Shown: positions 46,191 through 55,274 of the stretch, piece after piece
How positions within the stretch are numbered: the first letter of the stretch is position 1
Layout: every line of letters begins with the position of its first letter
NCBI GenBank assembly: GCA_030429565.1
Contig: JAUIFE010000010.1
Location: 1 to 64,000 of the forward strand
Length of the DNA: 64,000 bases
From: Holophagae bacterium
GTDB taxonomy: Bacteria > Acidobacteriota > Holophagae > Acanthopleuribacterales > Acanthopleuribacteraceae
Direction: 5' to 3'
Position numbers and translations under genes: made by a program
Notes under the pieces: model-generated
Database searches by the model: none
Seen by the model: only the letters and a program-made list of their open reading frames with translations
What the model was told of the DNA's origin: nothing

Positions 46191-46616
46191 ATGTACCGTT
46201 CTACCATCGCTTTTTTAATATTGCTCGTGACCGTGGGATTTGCCCAGGCCAATGAAAAAGTCACTTCCGACATTGTTGAAATACTTAATAACAACGCCAA
46301 AATTAAGAAAGTTGCGGTTATCTTTAACCCTAAAAACGACGAGGTACGTGTCCCTTCTCAGATCAACCACACCCGCTTGTTTTTGGTGGCTGTCGATAAT
46401 CCACGCCAAATCGCCCAGGTCGTCAATCGCGTTATTCTCGCGCAGAAAGATGTTGACGCCATTTTCCTTGTCGATGATCAACACAAAGCCGTTACCAACA
46501 AGGCTTCGGTTAAGTATCTTTCCAAAGTTGCCTTTCGCAAAAAAATAGTATTGCATAGCGATAACGATGAAATCACAGGTTCTTTTGAAGAACTAAACGC
46601 CAAAATTACGCTCTAG
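46191..46616 (+). CDS. Short periplasmic-binding-like protein
   Basis: 141 residues with a signal peptide (YRSTIAFLILLVTVGFAQA). The mature part (KKVAVIFNPKND, VVNRVILAQKDVDAIFLVDDQHKAVTNKASVKYLSKVAFRKKIVLHSD) resembles one lobe of ABC_sub_bind (PF04392) proteins, where 'DAIxxxxDxxxxxxxSVxYL' is typical. A full member has about 320 residues and two lobes, so this is a single-lobe or truncated form. GGAGG is 11 bases upstream (or 8 from a TTG). No permease or ATPase adjoins. Confidence 0.6.
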   Translation: MYRSTIAFLILLVTVGFAQANEKVTSDIVEILNNNAKIKKVAVIFNPKNDEVRVPSQINHTRLFLVAVDNPRQIAQVVNRVILAQKDVDAIFLVDDQHKAVTNKASVKYLSKVAFRKKIVLHSDNDEITGSFEELNAKITL

Positions 46617-46640
46617 CTTCCTCAAAAAAAACAGTTCTTC

Positions 46641-46680
46641 AGGCCGAGCCGACCCGAACCGGGCTGGTTCGGCCTTGTTC
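46641..46680 (+). terminator. Hairpin terminator
   Basis: AGGCCGAGCC (46641-46650) pairs with GGTTCGGCCT (46666-46675), with an inner CCCG-CGGG hairpin and a T-rich tail (TGTTCTTTTT). Confidence 0.8.
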
Positions 46681-47084
46681 TTTTTAGGCGCCCAATCTCC
46701 AGGCTGAAACTTAAACCGAGCGATTTGAATCGATGTCACAGCCCAGAATTTTAAACCCATGAGGTGCGCTAAGAGCGAGAGGGTTTGGATATCAATTTGG
46801 CGCGAAATGGCTTGAGACAAGCGGCGACGCCCTCGTTGGGTCCGGTGAGCATTTTTACAGGCCGTTGCAGCTCAGAGATTTAGCAAAAACCACCGCGAGT
46901 TTTCGCGCTTCTTGGGTTAACGACGGTCATGGTGCTGCGAGGACGCCAAGGCCGATCTTGTTTGCGCGCTGGGCTCTGCATCCAAAGTTCCTCGCGCGAT
47001 CAGCCGCTGTGACCCGACCCTGTTTGTGGCTAACTTTTGCACGCCCCACCCGAGAGCCCTACATGGGGTTCAAAACCCAGGGTT
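46681..47084. other. Intergenic
   Basis: About 400 bases between convergent genes, nothing recognised. Confidence 0.4.
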
Positions 47085-48164
47085 TCAGCGACCACCAAAC
47101 TGCTTGCGGGTGGCTTCGATCAGAACGGTGTGTTTGCCGCGAATACGCACATCAAAACGGTTTTTGGTGAGCAAGCGGCGGTAGAAGACGGTTTCGTTGA
47201 TTAAGGGCCCCCAGTCGGCTTCGCGCTGTTTGCCCGCGCGCGTCCCGTAACGCACTTCACCGTCGAGGTAGCGGCAATTGGGAAAACCAAAGAGCAGACG
47301 GCAGTTGGGCCGGCAGTTTTCGCGCAACAGGGTTTGCAAAACATCGTGACCGTTCATCGCCGGGCTATGCAATACATTAATTGCCACAATTGCATCAAAA
47401 CGACCCAAGGCCGCAAAATCGAGGTGGTTAATGTCGGCGGCCTCGAAACGCCAATGCGGGTAAGCGGCAAAACGGTGCCGGGCGACAGCGATGGCGGCGG
47501 CGGCATGGTCGATACCAACCACTTCCGTCACCGCAAGACGTTGCGGCGGCCATAGTGACAACAAGGGCGCCACTTCCCAGCCCTGATTCACGCCCAGCCA
47601 AAGCAAACGACCCTGGCGGCGTTCGGGCAGTCGTTCGAGAAATTGGCGGTAATAATGTAGGAATGTTGGTTCCTCGGTGCGCACCACGGCGGAAAACGGG
47701 CTGTCCGGTTCGTATTTTTTGGCACGCTCGCCCTCGAAGCGATGCGGTACCCGCGTCGCATCAAGAACCTCAAAGGTCAAGCTAAGCCACTGATCGGCCC
47801 GTACGCGCGGGGTTTTCAGGCGACAGCCAACCAATTCAGCCAAGGCCAGCCAAATGGCAAGGGGTCGGTGGCGTAAGCGTTGACCCTGATGCTCGAAAAA
47901 GCCACCGGGAAAAACGCCGGGCGCCCAATCGGGATCGGGCACCACGCAGGTGATCCGTGTGCCGGCACCGGCACCCGCACTCGCCTGCTGCAGCCAGGTC
48001 TGCACCTCGAGCAGTGGCTCGTCACGCCATGTGGGTGATGGGGTCGCGGTCACCGCTACCTCCTCGGAAAAAGTTGCCGATCGGTGCAGGGCGGCGCCCG
48101 ACGACTCGGCAAATTGTGCCCTAAGACCTGTATTTTCAACAGGGTGATTTTTCCAAAAACTCAT
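47085..48164 (-). CDS. Class I SAM-dependent methyltransferase
   Basis: 359 residues. The C-terminal half contains RLLWLGVNQGWEVAPLL (SAM motif I), VVGIDHAAAAIAVARHRF (acidic residue for ribose), FEAADINHLDFAALGRFDAIVAINVLHSPAMNGHDVLQTLLRENCRPNCRLLFGFPN (motifs II-III). The N-terminal 170 residues match no domain I recognise. Substrate unknown. The start has GAGG only 3 bases upstream. It is divergent from the flagellin. Confidence 0.8.
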   Translation of the reverse strand: MSFWKNHPVENTGLRAQFAESSGAALHRSATFSEEVAVTATPSPTWRDEPLLEVQTWLQQASAGAGAGTRITCVVPDPDWAPGVFPGGFFEHQGQRLRHRPLAIWLALAELVGCRLKTPRVRADQWLSLTFEVLDATRVPHRFEGERAKKYEPDSPFSAVVRTEEPTFLHYYRQFLERLPERRQGRLLWLGVNQGWEVAPLLSLWPPQRLAVTEVVGIDHAAAAIAVARHRFAAYPHWRFEAADINHLDFAALGRFDAIVAINVLHSPAMNGHDVLQTLLRENCRPNCRLLFGFPNCRYLDGEVRYGTRAGKQREADWGPLINETVFYRRLLTKNRFDVRIRGKHTVLIEATRKQFGGR

Positions 48165-48193
48165 AAACCTCTACTTTCAAGCTGTTTACATTT

Positions 48194-48210
48194 CTGGCAT
48201 CAGGGTTGCT
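48194..48210 (+). promoter_or_regulatory. Sigma-54 promoter of the flagellin gene
   Basis: CTGGCATCAGGGTTGCT matches the YTGGCAC-N5-TTGCW consensus, with GG (48196-48197) and GC (48208-48209) at the required 12-base spacing. The start would be near 48221, giving a 5' leader of about 180 bases. Confidence 0.82.
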
Positions 48211-48402
48211 CTATCCTGACCTGAAAAATGAGCTAACTATGCGTTCAAACCTCTGACACGACGAGGTTTATGCGTCGCATACGGCGCCGTTCGGCAACGG
48301 CCGCCGCGCTCACGACATGGATGTAATTGCGCGACCGCGTCCAGCGGATTAACTGTCGGACGCCGTTTAAACCGCAATGCTTTTCTCTCAGGGAGGAAAA
48401 AA

Positions 48403-49206
48403 ATGGCTTCGATTTTAAACAACATTGCCTCGATTAAGGCGACCCGCCGGCTCGGTATTTCCGAACGCGGCTTGAACCAAACGATTAACCGCTTGTCCAC
48501 CGGGCGCCGCATCAACGAAGCGGCGGACGACGCCGCCGGCCTGCAGATCGCCAATAACCTGCGCGCCGATATTCGCATCCTCGGTCAAGCACGACGCAAC
48601 GCCAACGATGCCAACGGCCGCATTGCGACGGCGGAAGGGGTGCACGAGGAAGCGATTAACTTGCTGACTCGGGCTGCGGAAATCTCGGAACAAGCGGCTT
48701 CGGGCACCACCTCCTCGGCGGGCCGGATTGCGCTCAACCAAGAATGGGTCGAGATCACCAACGCCTTAACCGCACTCGATTCCGACACGCGCTTTGACGG
48801 GACCAGCGTTTTTGGTCAGAGCTTTTCAGTGCGCGTCGGTGAACGCGCGACAGAAGTCGTTTCCATTTCCACGATTGCGATTGATGCCGCTACCTTGGGG
48901 TTGACCGCCAACTTGATTACCTCAACCGGTGCCGGCCAGGTGTTGAGCCAAGTAACCGCCGCCATCGAACAACTTTCCGCCAACACCGGCGATTTGGGTG
49001 CCAAATCACAGCGCCTCAACACTTTGATTAACTCGCTGGGGATTTCGATTGAAAACATAACCGCGGCGGAAAGCCAAATCCGTGACGCCGATGTCGCCCA
49101 AGAGGTTGTAAACCTCACCAAGTTTCAGGTCCTTAACCAAACCGGGGTATCGGCGTTGGCCCAGGCCAACCAGTCGACGCAGTCAGTTCTCAGCCTGCTG
49201 CAGTAA
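48403..49206 (+). CDS. fliC: Flagellin
   Basis: The 267-residue protein has the conserved D0/D1 N-terminus (ILNNIASIKATRRLGISERGLNQTINRLSTGRRINEAADDAAGLQIANNLRADIR) and C-terminus (LGISIENITAAESQIRDADVAQEVVNLTKFQVLNQTGVSALAQANQSTQSVLSLL). The variable middle is very short, so the filament surface would be minimal. It has a GGGAGG ribosome-binding site, a sigma-54 promoter and its own terminator. No other flagellar gene is in the window. Confidence 0.96.
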   Translation: MASILNNIASIKATRRLGISERGLNQTINRLSTGRRINEAADDAAGLQIANNLRADIRILGQARRNANDANGRIATAEGVHEEAINLLTRAAEISEQAASGTTSSAGRIALNQEWVEITNALTALDSDTRFDGTSVFGQSFSVRVGERATEVVSISTIAIDAATLGLTANLITSTGAGQVLSQVTAAIEQLSANTGDLGAKSQRLNTLINSLGISIENITAAESQIRDADVAQEVVNLTKFQVLNQTGVSALAQANQSTQSVLSLLQ

Positions 49207-49246
49207 AGCGAGGTTCCCTGATCGAAAAGTTCGCATTGCACGCGTT

Positions 49247-49287
49247 GGGGCCGTCGACATTCCTTGAGGCGGCGGCCCCCTTTTTTT
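49247..49287 (+). terminator. Rho-independent terminator of flagellin
   Basis: GGGGCCG (49247-49253) pairs with CGGCCCC (49273-49279), followed by seven T. Confidence 0.85.
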
Positions 49288-49301
49288 CCACGAACGCTGC
49301 T

Positions 49302-49958
49302 TCAAGGTGCGGTGGGTTGCTCACCCAATTTAGGTTCGCAACCTTGCCAGAGCCGCTGTAGGTTGTTGCGGTGAGAAACAAAAATGATCAGCGCGACAGC
49401 GGCGGTAACGGCCAAAAGCGGCGCCGGCACGGGTCGCCAAGAACTAATGTGACCGAGCCAGGTCAAGGTCGGCAAAGCTGCCGCGGCCGTCAACGAGCCC
49501 AGTGACACCCAGCGAAAGCGCCAGGTGACCAGTGCAAACAAAGCCACGCACAGCGCCGTATGCAGCGGCAATAAGGCGAAGAACATCCCAGCCGCCGTCC
49601 CAACACCTTTTCCGCCGCGAAAACCGGCAAAAACGGACAAAATGTGCCCCGTCACAGCGGCACAGCCGGCAAACAGGCGCCATACAACCGGATCCCAGCC
49701 AAGTTCGGCCGAGAACTGCGGTCCCAGCCGCCACCACCACCAGCAAGCGGCAAACCCTTTGGTCATGTCCACCACCAGCACAAACAGGCCGGCTTTCCAG
49801 CCGAAGACACGCAGGGCATTGGTCGCGCCGGCGTTGCCGCTCCCATGGTGACGAATATCAATACCGCGTGCGAGGCGCCCGAACCACAGGGCGGTCGGTA
49901 CCGCGCCCACCAAATAAGACCAGAGCAAAACAAAAACGAGGCCGGACCACGGGGACAT
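49302..49958 (-). CDS. plsY: Acyl-phosphate:glycerol-3-phosphate acyltransferase
   Basis: 218-residue polytopic protein with PlsY motifs: SYLVGAVPTALWFGRL, GSGNAGATNALRVFGWKAGLFVLVVDMTKG, GHILSVFAGFRGGKGVGTAAGMFF and a C-terminal FVSHRNNLQRLWQG. It adds the first acyl chain to glycerol-3-phosphate from acyl-phosphate in the inner membrane. Monocistronic here. Confidence 0.96.
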   Translation of the reverse strand: MSPWSGLVFVLLWSYLVGAVPTALWFGRLARGIDIRHHGSGNAGATNALRVFGWKAGLFVLVVDMTKGFAACWWWWRLGPQFSAELGWDPVVWRLFAGCAAVTGHILSVFAGFRGGKGVGTAAGMFFALLPLHTALCVALFALVTWRFRWVSLGSLTAAAALPTLTWLGHISSWRPVPAPLLAVTAAVALIIFVSHRNNLQRLWQGCEPKLGEQPTAP

Positions 49959-50421
49959 GGAAACTCACTTTCCGAAGGCCGTACCAAACGGCGGCCGTCG
50001 TGTCAGGTCGAAATTCCGAACGAGTAATGCTGCGCGCGGCGGAACGCCGCAACGAGGTCGACGGTCACCACGGAAAACCGCTTCATTCTTTCACAGGCAA
50101 CCCCGAACCAAAAGCCCGACAGCGACGCAAAGCGTCAAAGCACACCGCCGACGCAGCCTCGCCACGAAACCGCGTGGGCTTTCTACAGTTGAAAAAAAAG
50201 TAAAACAGATAAATCGCGCGAGAGCCACAAACAAAAGCGATGTTCAAGTCTAGCTTTTCTCGGCTTTTTAAATTAGGCTAACTTTCATAACCATCCCCCT
50301 TTCCATGAAACCACGCTGTCACGACGCACTCCGCCAATGGGTCACCGCCGCCGTGGTCACACTCCGTTTCGCTTCCCCTCCGACGCCCTAACGACTTGAC
50401 GCGGCACTGCCTCGCCGCCGT
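49959..50421. other. Divergent intergenic region
   Basis: About 460 bases, nothing recognised beyond the promoters that must be present. Confidence 0.4.
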
Positions 50422-52620
50422 ATGGAACCGCCCATGACGAAGCAAGTCCAAAAAGGCGATACCTTCTCGAAGGTTCGCTTCCAAAAAATTCCGCGCCACT
50501 TCACCCTGACGATTGTCCTGGTGTCCTTTTTGCCCCTGGTCGCGGGTTTGTTTGGTTGGCCCGCAAGTACGGCCTCGCCACCGGCAGACTGGAGTATGCT
50601 GTTGGCCAAGGCCGACCCCGCTTGGCGCATGCCGCGCTTAACGCACACCCTGTTGACCTGGAGCGCCTTCTGCGTCGCGTTGTTTACCGCCGTGTTCGCC
50701 GGGGTTCACTTTGTCCTCAAGCGCGATGTCACGGTTTTAATTATCAGCATAGCCTTGTTCTGTTCGGGTTGCCTTGACGCATACCACGCGCTGGCGACGA
50801 ATCGCGTGATTGCCGGCAACGCCGATCCCAACGTGCTAATCCCCTTATCCTGGCTGGCCAGTCGCGTCTTCAACGGGCTGATTCTCATTAGCGGCTGCCT
50901 GTTTATGAGCTTTTCGCGCGGCGCACCACGGCACAACAACCTCAAGCCGGCCCTGGTTTTTTCGGTGTTGTTCGGCGGCTTGACGCTGCTGACCATGCTC
51001 ATCCTACCCCACCTAGACACCTTTCCGTTTCATCCGGGTCGCATAGTCAAGCAACCCGGCGACCTCTTGCCGCTGACCTTGTACTTCGCCGCCGCGGTAT
51101 GGGTTTTCCCCCATTTTCACCACAAATTCCCCAACCTATTTGCCTATTCGCTGTTGGTGAGTGTGGTGCCCAATATCGTGGTTCATTTGCATATGGCGCT
51201 GGGTTCTACCGCGCCTCTCGACAGCCATTTCCTCAGTGCACATCTGTTGCGAGTGGTGGCTTATTTGGTGCCGTTTTTAGGTCTTTGCCTGGATTACGTC
51301 AACACCCACCGCAACTTGAATTACGAAGTGCGCCAGCGCGGCGCGAAGGAGCGGCTCATCCAAGACATCCGTGAACGTGAAATCGCAGAACGCCAAATCC
51401 ACGCTGAAAAAGAACGCCTGCGCGTCACCTTAACTTGCATTGGCGACGGGGTGATCGCGACGGACACCGAAGGCAACATTCAGTTGGTTAATGAGGTGGG
51501 CGCGCGTCTGCTAGGCATGAAGGTGGAAGAAGCCGTCGGCCAACCCTTGGAAGACGTGCTCACCCTACTCGACGCCCAAACCCACAATCCCCATCAACCC
51601 AATCACATGGATTCCGGATCGGAACGCATTTTCCCGGTATTACTGGTTAGCCGTGACGGTAGCGAACACATGGTCGCCGAACGCACGACACCGATTCTGG
51701 ACGCAAACGGCGACATCCTCGGCTTCGTGCTGGTCATTCGCGATATCACCAGCCAGGAAAAAGCGCGCTCGCGGGTGGCTCACTCGCAAAAAATGGAGTC
51801 AATCGGTCAATTGGCGGCCGGGATCGCCCATGAAATCAACAGTCCCATGCAGTTTGTCGGCGACAACAACGAATTCCTCACCGAATCTTTTGGCGACATC
51901 CGCAAATTGTTGGAGGAGCTGCGGCGGCTGATTGATCAAATTAACTTTGGCGAGACGCCGGCGAACAAAGCACTTTCTGTTCTCAAGGAACTGGAACAAG
52001 AATTGGACATCGTCTATTTGGAAGAAGAGATCCCCAAGGCGTTGCGACAGTCGCGCGAAGGGATTGACCGCGTCAGCCAATTGGTGCGCGCCATGAAGGC
52101 GTTTTCGCACCCGGATCGCGGCAACAAAACCATGTCCGACCTCAACGAGGCGATTCGGAACACGATCACCATTTCACACAACGAATGGAAATACGTGGCC
52201 GATCTCGAAGAGAATCTCGACGAAGCGGTCGGGTTGGTTCACTGCCAAATCAGCCTGATCAATCAAGCGGTGCTCAACCTGATCGTCAACGCGGGCCAAG
52301 CGATCGGCGAACGCGTAAAAGAGGGTGTTTTCAAAAAAGGGCTTATAAAAATTTCCACAGAACGGCACAACAGCGTTATCCTTATTCAAATCGAGGATAA
52401 TGGCGGAGGAATCCCGCCTTCAATTCGCCACCGAATTTTCGACCCTTTCTTCACGACCAAAGAAATCGGCACCGGCAGCGGCCAGGGACTGGCGATAACG
52501 CACGATATTATCGTCAACAAACACCGCGGTAAAATCGAAGTTGACAGCAAACCCGGTCAGGGCACGGTTTTTACTATTTCGCTCCCCGATCCACAAAGCA
52601 GCACAGAGGTGATCTCATGA
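50422..52620 (+). CDS. Membrane sensor histidine kinase (MASE-type, PAS)
   Basis: 732 residues. About seven to eight membrane segments in the first 300 residues, including GCLDAYHALATNR and SWLASRVFNGLILISGCLF, in a MASE3/4-like arrangement. A coiled-coil stretch (QRGAKERLIQDIREREIAERQIHAEKERLRVTL) and a PAS domain (DGVIATDTEGNIQLVNEVGARLLGM) follow. Next is HisKA with AAGIAHEINSPMQFVGDNN (His near 470) and HATPase (NLIVNAGQAIGE, EDNGGGIP, GSGQGLAI). The HEINSP variant matches kinases that work with separate HDOD/HD regulators. A second ATG at 50434 is possible. The stop overlaps the next start (ATGA): first gene of a three-gene operon. Confidence 0.92.
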   Translation: MEPPMTKQVQKGDTFSKVRFQKIPRHFTLTIVLVSFLPLVAGLFGWPASTASPPADWSMLLAKADPAWRMPRLTHTLLTWSAFCVALFTAVFAGVHFVLKRDVTVLIISIALFCSGCLDAYHALATNRVIAGNADPNVLIPLSWLASRVFNGLILISGCLFMSFSRGAPRHNNLKPALVFSVLFGGLTLLTMLILPHLDTFPFHPGRIVKQPGDLLPLTLYFAAAVWVFPHFHHKFPNLFAYSLLVSVVPNIVVHLHMALGSTAPLDSHFLSAHLLRVVAYLVPFLGLCLDYVNTHRNLNYEVRQRGAKERLIQDIREREIAERQIHAEKERLRVTLTCIGDGVIATDTEGNIQLVNEVGARLLGMKVEEAVGQPLEDVLTLLDAQTHNPHQPNHMDSGSERIFPVLLVSRDGSEHMVAERTTPILDANGDILGFVLVIRDITSQEKARSRVAHSQKMESIGQLAAGIAHEINSPMQFVGDNNEFLTESFGDIRKLLEELRRLIDQINFGETPANKALSVLKELEQELDIVYLEEEIPKALRQSREGIDRVSQLVRAMKAFSHPDRGNKTMSDLNEAIRNTITISHNEWKYVADLEENLDEAVGLVHCQISLINQAVLNLIVNAGQAIGERVKEGVFKKGLIKISTERHNSVILIQIEDNGGGIPPSIRHRIFDPFFTTKEIGTGSGQGLAITHDIIVNKHRGKIEVDSKPGQGTVFTISLPDPQSSTEVIS

Positions 52621-53783
52621 CCTTGAACATCCTGTTTGTCGACGATGAGGCGCGGATCCTTTCGGCGTTTCGCCGACAACTAAGGCAAATGCGGCGCCAG
52701 TGGACGGTTCAAACGGCCCAAGGGGGCGAAGAAGCGCTGGCACTCATGCGCGACAAGCCGATTGATGTCATTATCTCGGATATGCGCATGCCGGGTATGG
52801 ACGGCGCGGAACTGCTGGAAATTGTCAGCGAAATGTATCCGCGCACGGTACGCATCGTGCTGTCGGGCCACAGTGACCGCGAAATGGCGGCACGCGCGGT
52901 AAAGGCGGCGCATCAGTTTCTCTCGAAACCCTGCAGCTTTGCCCACCTTAAGGAAAGCATCGAACAGGCCCTTATTCTGCGCGACATTTTGCGCAACGAA
53001 AAACTGCAGGCATTGGTCGGCGGCACCGCGCAATTGCCCAGCCTACCGGATTTGTATTTTCAGTTGGTGGAAGAGCTGCGCCAAGAACAGCCGAGCCTCG
53101 AGCGCATCGGCCGCATTGTGGCGCGCGATGTCTCGATGACCGCGCGCATTTTACAGCTCATTAACTCGCCTTACTTCGGTTTGCGCTACGAAATTCGCAA
53201 TATCAACCACGCCGTCAATTACCTCGGTTTGGATACGCTTAAGTCATTGGTGTTGCTCATTCACGTGTTTGAATCGAGCATGCGCCAAACCCGTTTACTC
53301 CAGGACTTCTGTGAACACAGTTTGCTGGTCGCCGGTTTGGCACGGCAAATCTGCCTCAATGAAGGGGCCGAATTGGAAGAGGCCGATCAGGCCTTCACCG
53401 CCGGCTTGCTCCACGATGTCGGTTGGTTGGTATTGTTCCACGGCGGGTTCCTGGATGTTTTGCCCTGCAACCACGACGAGGCCAAACTTTTACTGGAAGA
53501 ACGCAAGCTGTGGGGCAACTGTCATGCCGAGGTTGGCGCCTATTTGTTGTGTATTTGGGGCATCCCGGCCGATATCGTGCGCATTGCCGCCTTTCACCAC
53601 AAACCGTCGCATGCCGAACGCGGCAGCATCAGTTTGGCGGCGGTCCACGTGGCCGAAACCCTGGCCCTCGATCAGCAAGAGCCATTCGATCATTTGTTCC
53701 TGGAACGCTTGGGCTTAAGTGATCACGTTAGCCAGTGGGAACAACTCTATAAAAAACTAAAAGAGAAAGGAGTTCGTCTTTGA
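52617..53783 (+). CDS. Response regulator REC-HDOD
   Basis: 388 residues. The receiver (1-125) has VDDE, phospho-Asp in IISDMRMPGMDG near 55 and SKPC. The HDOD domain (about 140-330: LPSLPDLYFQLVEELRQEQPSLERIGRIVARDVSMTARILQLINSPYFGL, AGLLHDVGWL, CHAEVGAYLLCIWGIP, AAFHH) is complete. HDOD proteins relay signals to motility, stress or c-di-GMP pathways without catalysis. Start and stop overlap both neighbours, so stoichiometric expression with the kinase is likely. Confidence 0.95.
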   Translation: MTLNILFVDDEARILSAFRRQLRQMRRQWTVQTAQGGEEALALMRDKPIDVIISDMRMPGMDGAELLEIVSEMYPRTVRIVLSGHSDREMAARAVKAAHQFLSKPCSFAHLKESIEQALILRDILRNEKLQALVGGTAQLPSLPDLYFQLVEELRQEQPSLERIGRIVARDVSMTARILQLINSPYFGLRYEIRNINHAVNYLGLDTLKSLVLLIHVFESSMRQTRLLQDFCEHSLLVAGLARQICLNEGAELEEADQAFTAGLLHDVGWLVLFHGGFLDVLPCNHDEAKLLLEERKLWGNCHAEVGAYLLCIWGIPADIVRIAAFHHKPSHAERGSISLAAVHVAETLALDQQEPFDHLFLERLGLSDHVSQWEQLYKKLKEKGVRL

Positions 53784-54937
53784 ATCGCAAGGTTTTGATC
53801 ATCGACGACGACGCCAACCTACTGGCGGGCTGCCGACGCCAGTTGCGCAAGTTCTGTGAGGTGCACACCGCTCAAGGCGGCATGGCCGGCTTGCGCGCCA
53901 TCGAAACGACCGGCCCGTTTCAAGTGCTGGTCAGTGATTTCCGCATGCCTGGCATGGACGGCATCACCTTTCTCAAACAAGCCCGCGAAATAGACGATGG
54001 CGCAATCCACATCATGCTTTCCGGCCAAGCCGATATGGACGCCATGATCGAGGTCATCAATTCCGGCACCTTGTTCCGATTTTTGACCAAACCCTGCCGT
54101 ACCGGACTGCTTGCCGAGGCCATCGAAGCCGGTTTTGAGCAGCACCGTTTGGTTAAAAGTGAAGAGGAACTGCTGGAGAAGACCCTCAACGGCAGCATTC
54201 AAATGTTGATTGAAGTGTTGTCGATAACCAACCCGATCGCTTTCAACCGCTCGCTGCGCCTCAAAAAAGCAGCGGTCGCCATGGGTAAACGACTTAAGGT
54301 CGAAAAACTCTGGCAATTGGAAATCGCCGCCAACCTATCCCAAGTGGGTTTTGTTTCGGTGCCCAATGAAATCGTCCAAATGGGCCTCAAAGGCGGGCGT
54401 TTGCTGGCCCGCGAAGAACAAATGTTTTGGGAATACGTCAAACACGGCAGCCATTTAGTGGCGAACATTCCGCGCCTCGAAGAGGTGGCTCACACCATCG
54501 CCTACATTGAGAAACACTACAACGGTGCCGGGTACCCGGACGACAGCGTCACCGGCGAAGCCATTCCGCTGCACTCCCGCATTTTGAAGGCGGTCAGTGA
54601 TTACGATATGCTGAAATTACGCGGTTTTGCCAAAAAACAAATCGAAGCACAGCTTCAGGAGTGGCGCGAACGCTATGATCCGAATATCTTTAACCTCATG
54701 CTTGAGGTCATGGGCCTGAGCGTCCAGCTCCAGTGGATCGAAAAGAAAGTCTCGGCGGTGGAACTGGAAAAAGGTATGATCCTTAAACAAAATCTCAAAA
54801 CCAACCGGGGCGTCCTTCTCGTGCCTGCCGGGGTCGAACTCACCGCCCTTATGATTACGCGCCTGCGCAATTTTGTCGCCAACGGAGCAGTCAACGAACC
54901 GTTTCTCGTCAAAATGGAGGCACCCGCCGAAAGTTAG
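53780..54937 (+). CDS. Response regulator REC with degenerate HD-GYP domain
   Basis: 385 residues, TTG start overlapping the previous stop (TTGA) with AAGGAG upstream. The receiver has IDDD, phospho-Asp in VSDFRMPGMDG and TKPC. The C-terminal domain aligns with HD-GYP phosphodiesterases (VKHGSHLVANIPRLEEVAHTIAYIEKHYNGAGYPDD, IPLHSRILKAVSDYD), but the metal-binding LHDIGK is replaced by ANLSQVGF, so catalysis of c-di-GMP breakdown is doubtful. GAGYP is retained. Final gene of the kinase operon. Confidence 0.92.
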   Translation: MNRKVLIIDDDANLLAGCRRQLRKFCEVHTAQGGMAGLRAIETTGPFQVLVSDFRMPGMDGITFLKQAREIDDGAIHIMLSGQADMDAMIEVINSGTLFRFLTKPCRTGLLAEAIEAGFEQHRLVKSEEELLEKTLNGSIQMLIEVLSITNPIAFNRSLRLKKAAVAMGKRLKVEKLWQLEIAANLSQVGFVSVPNEIVQMGLKGGRLLAREEQMFWEYVKHGSHLVANIPRLEEVAHTIAYIEKHYNGAGYPDDSVTGEAIPLHSRILKAVSDYDMLKLRGFAKKQIEAQLQEWRERYDPNIFNLMLEVMGLSVQLQWIEKKVSAVELEKGMILKQNLKTNRGVLLVPAGVELTALMITRLRNFVANGAVNEPFLVKMEAPAES

Positions 54938-55274
54938 AAACAAAAAAAGAAGACGCGTTAACGACAAATGACGCGACCAGACCATGTCACAGTACATAAT
55001 TCTTAAAAAGCGGCGATTTTTAACAGACAGAATGCAACTCTAGAGGTTATCCTTCCGTTCAGGTCTAGAGCCTGTTTGGTGATTTTTGTCACCTCACGAA
55101 GTCATTTTCACCTCAATTGCTCCTATATTTCATTCGGTGAATCAATTTTTTCCGGGCTTTTTTCTACCTCACCATCTTCTGATGGTGGATTCGTCTGCCC
55201 TTTACCATCGAGCCACACCAACAAAAACTGCTTTTCATAGCGAGCCACAACCTCAACCCCTCATCGGAAGCGTC
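54938..55274. promoter_or_regulatory. Leader of the NRPS gene with inverted repeat
   Basis: CTCTAGA (55038-55044) and TCTAGAG (55064-55070) are perfect 7-base inverted arms 19 bases apart, in the only intergenic space before the NRPS. They could form a hairpin or bind a dimeric regulator. The frame is open upstream to a TTG at 55086, but that part shows no condensation-domain similarity. Confidence 0.5.
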
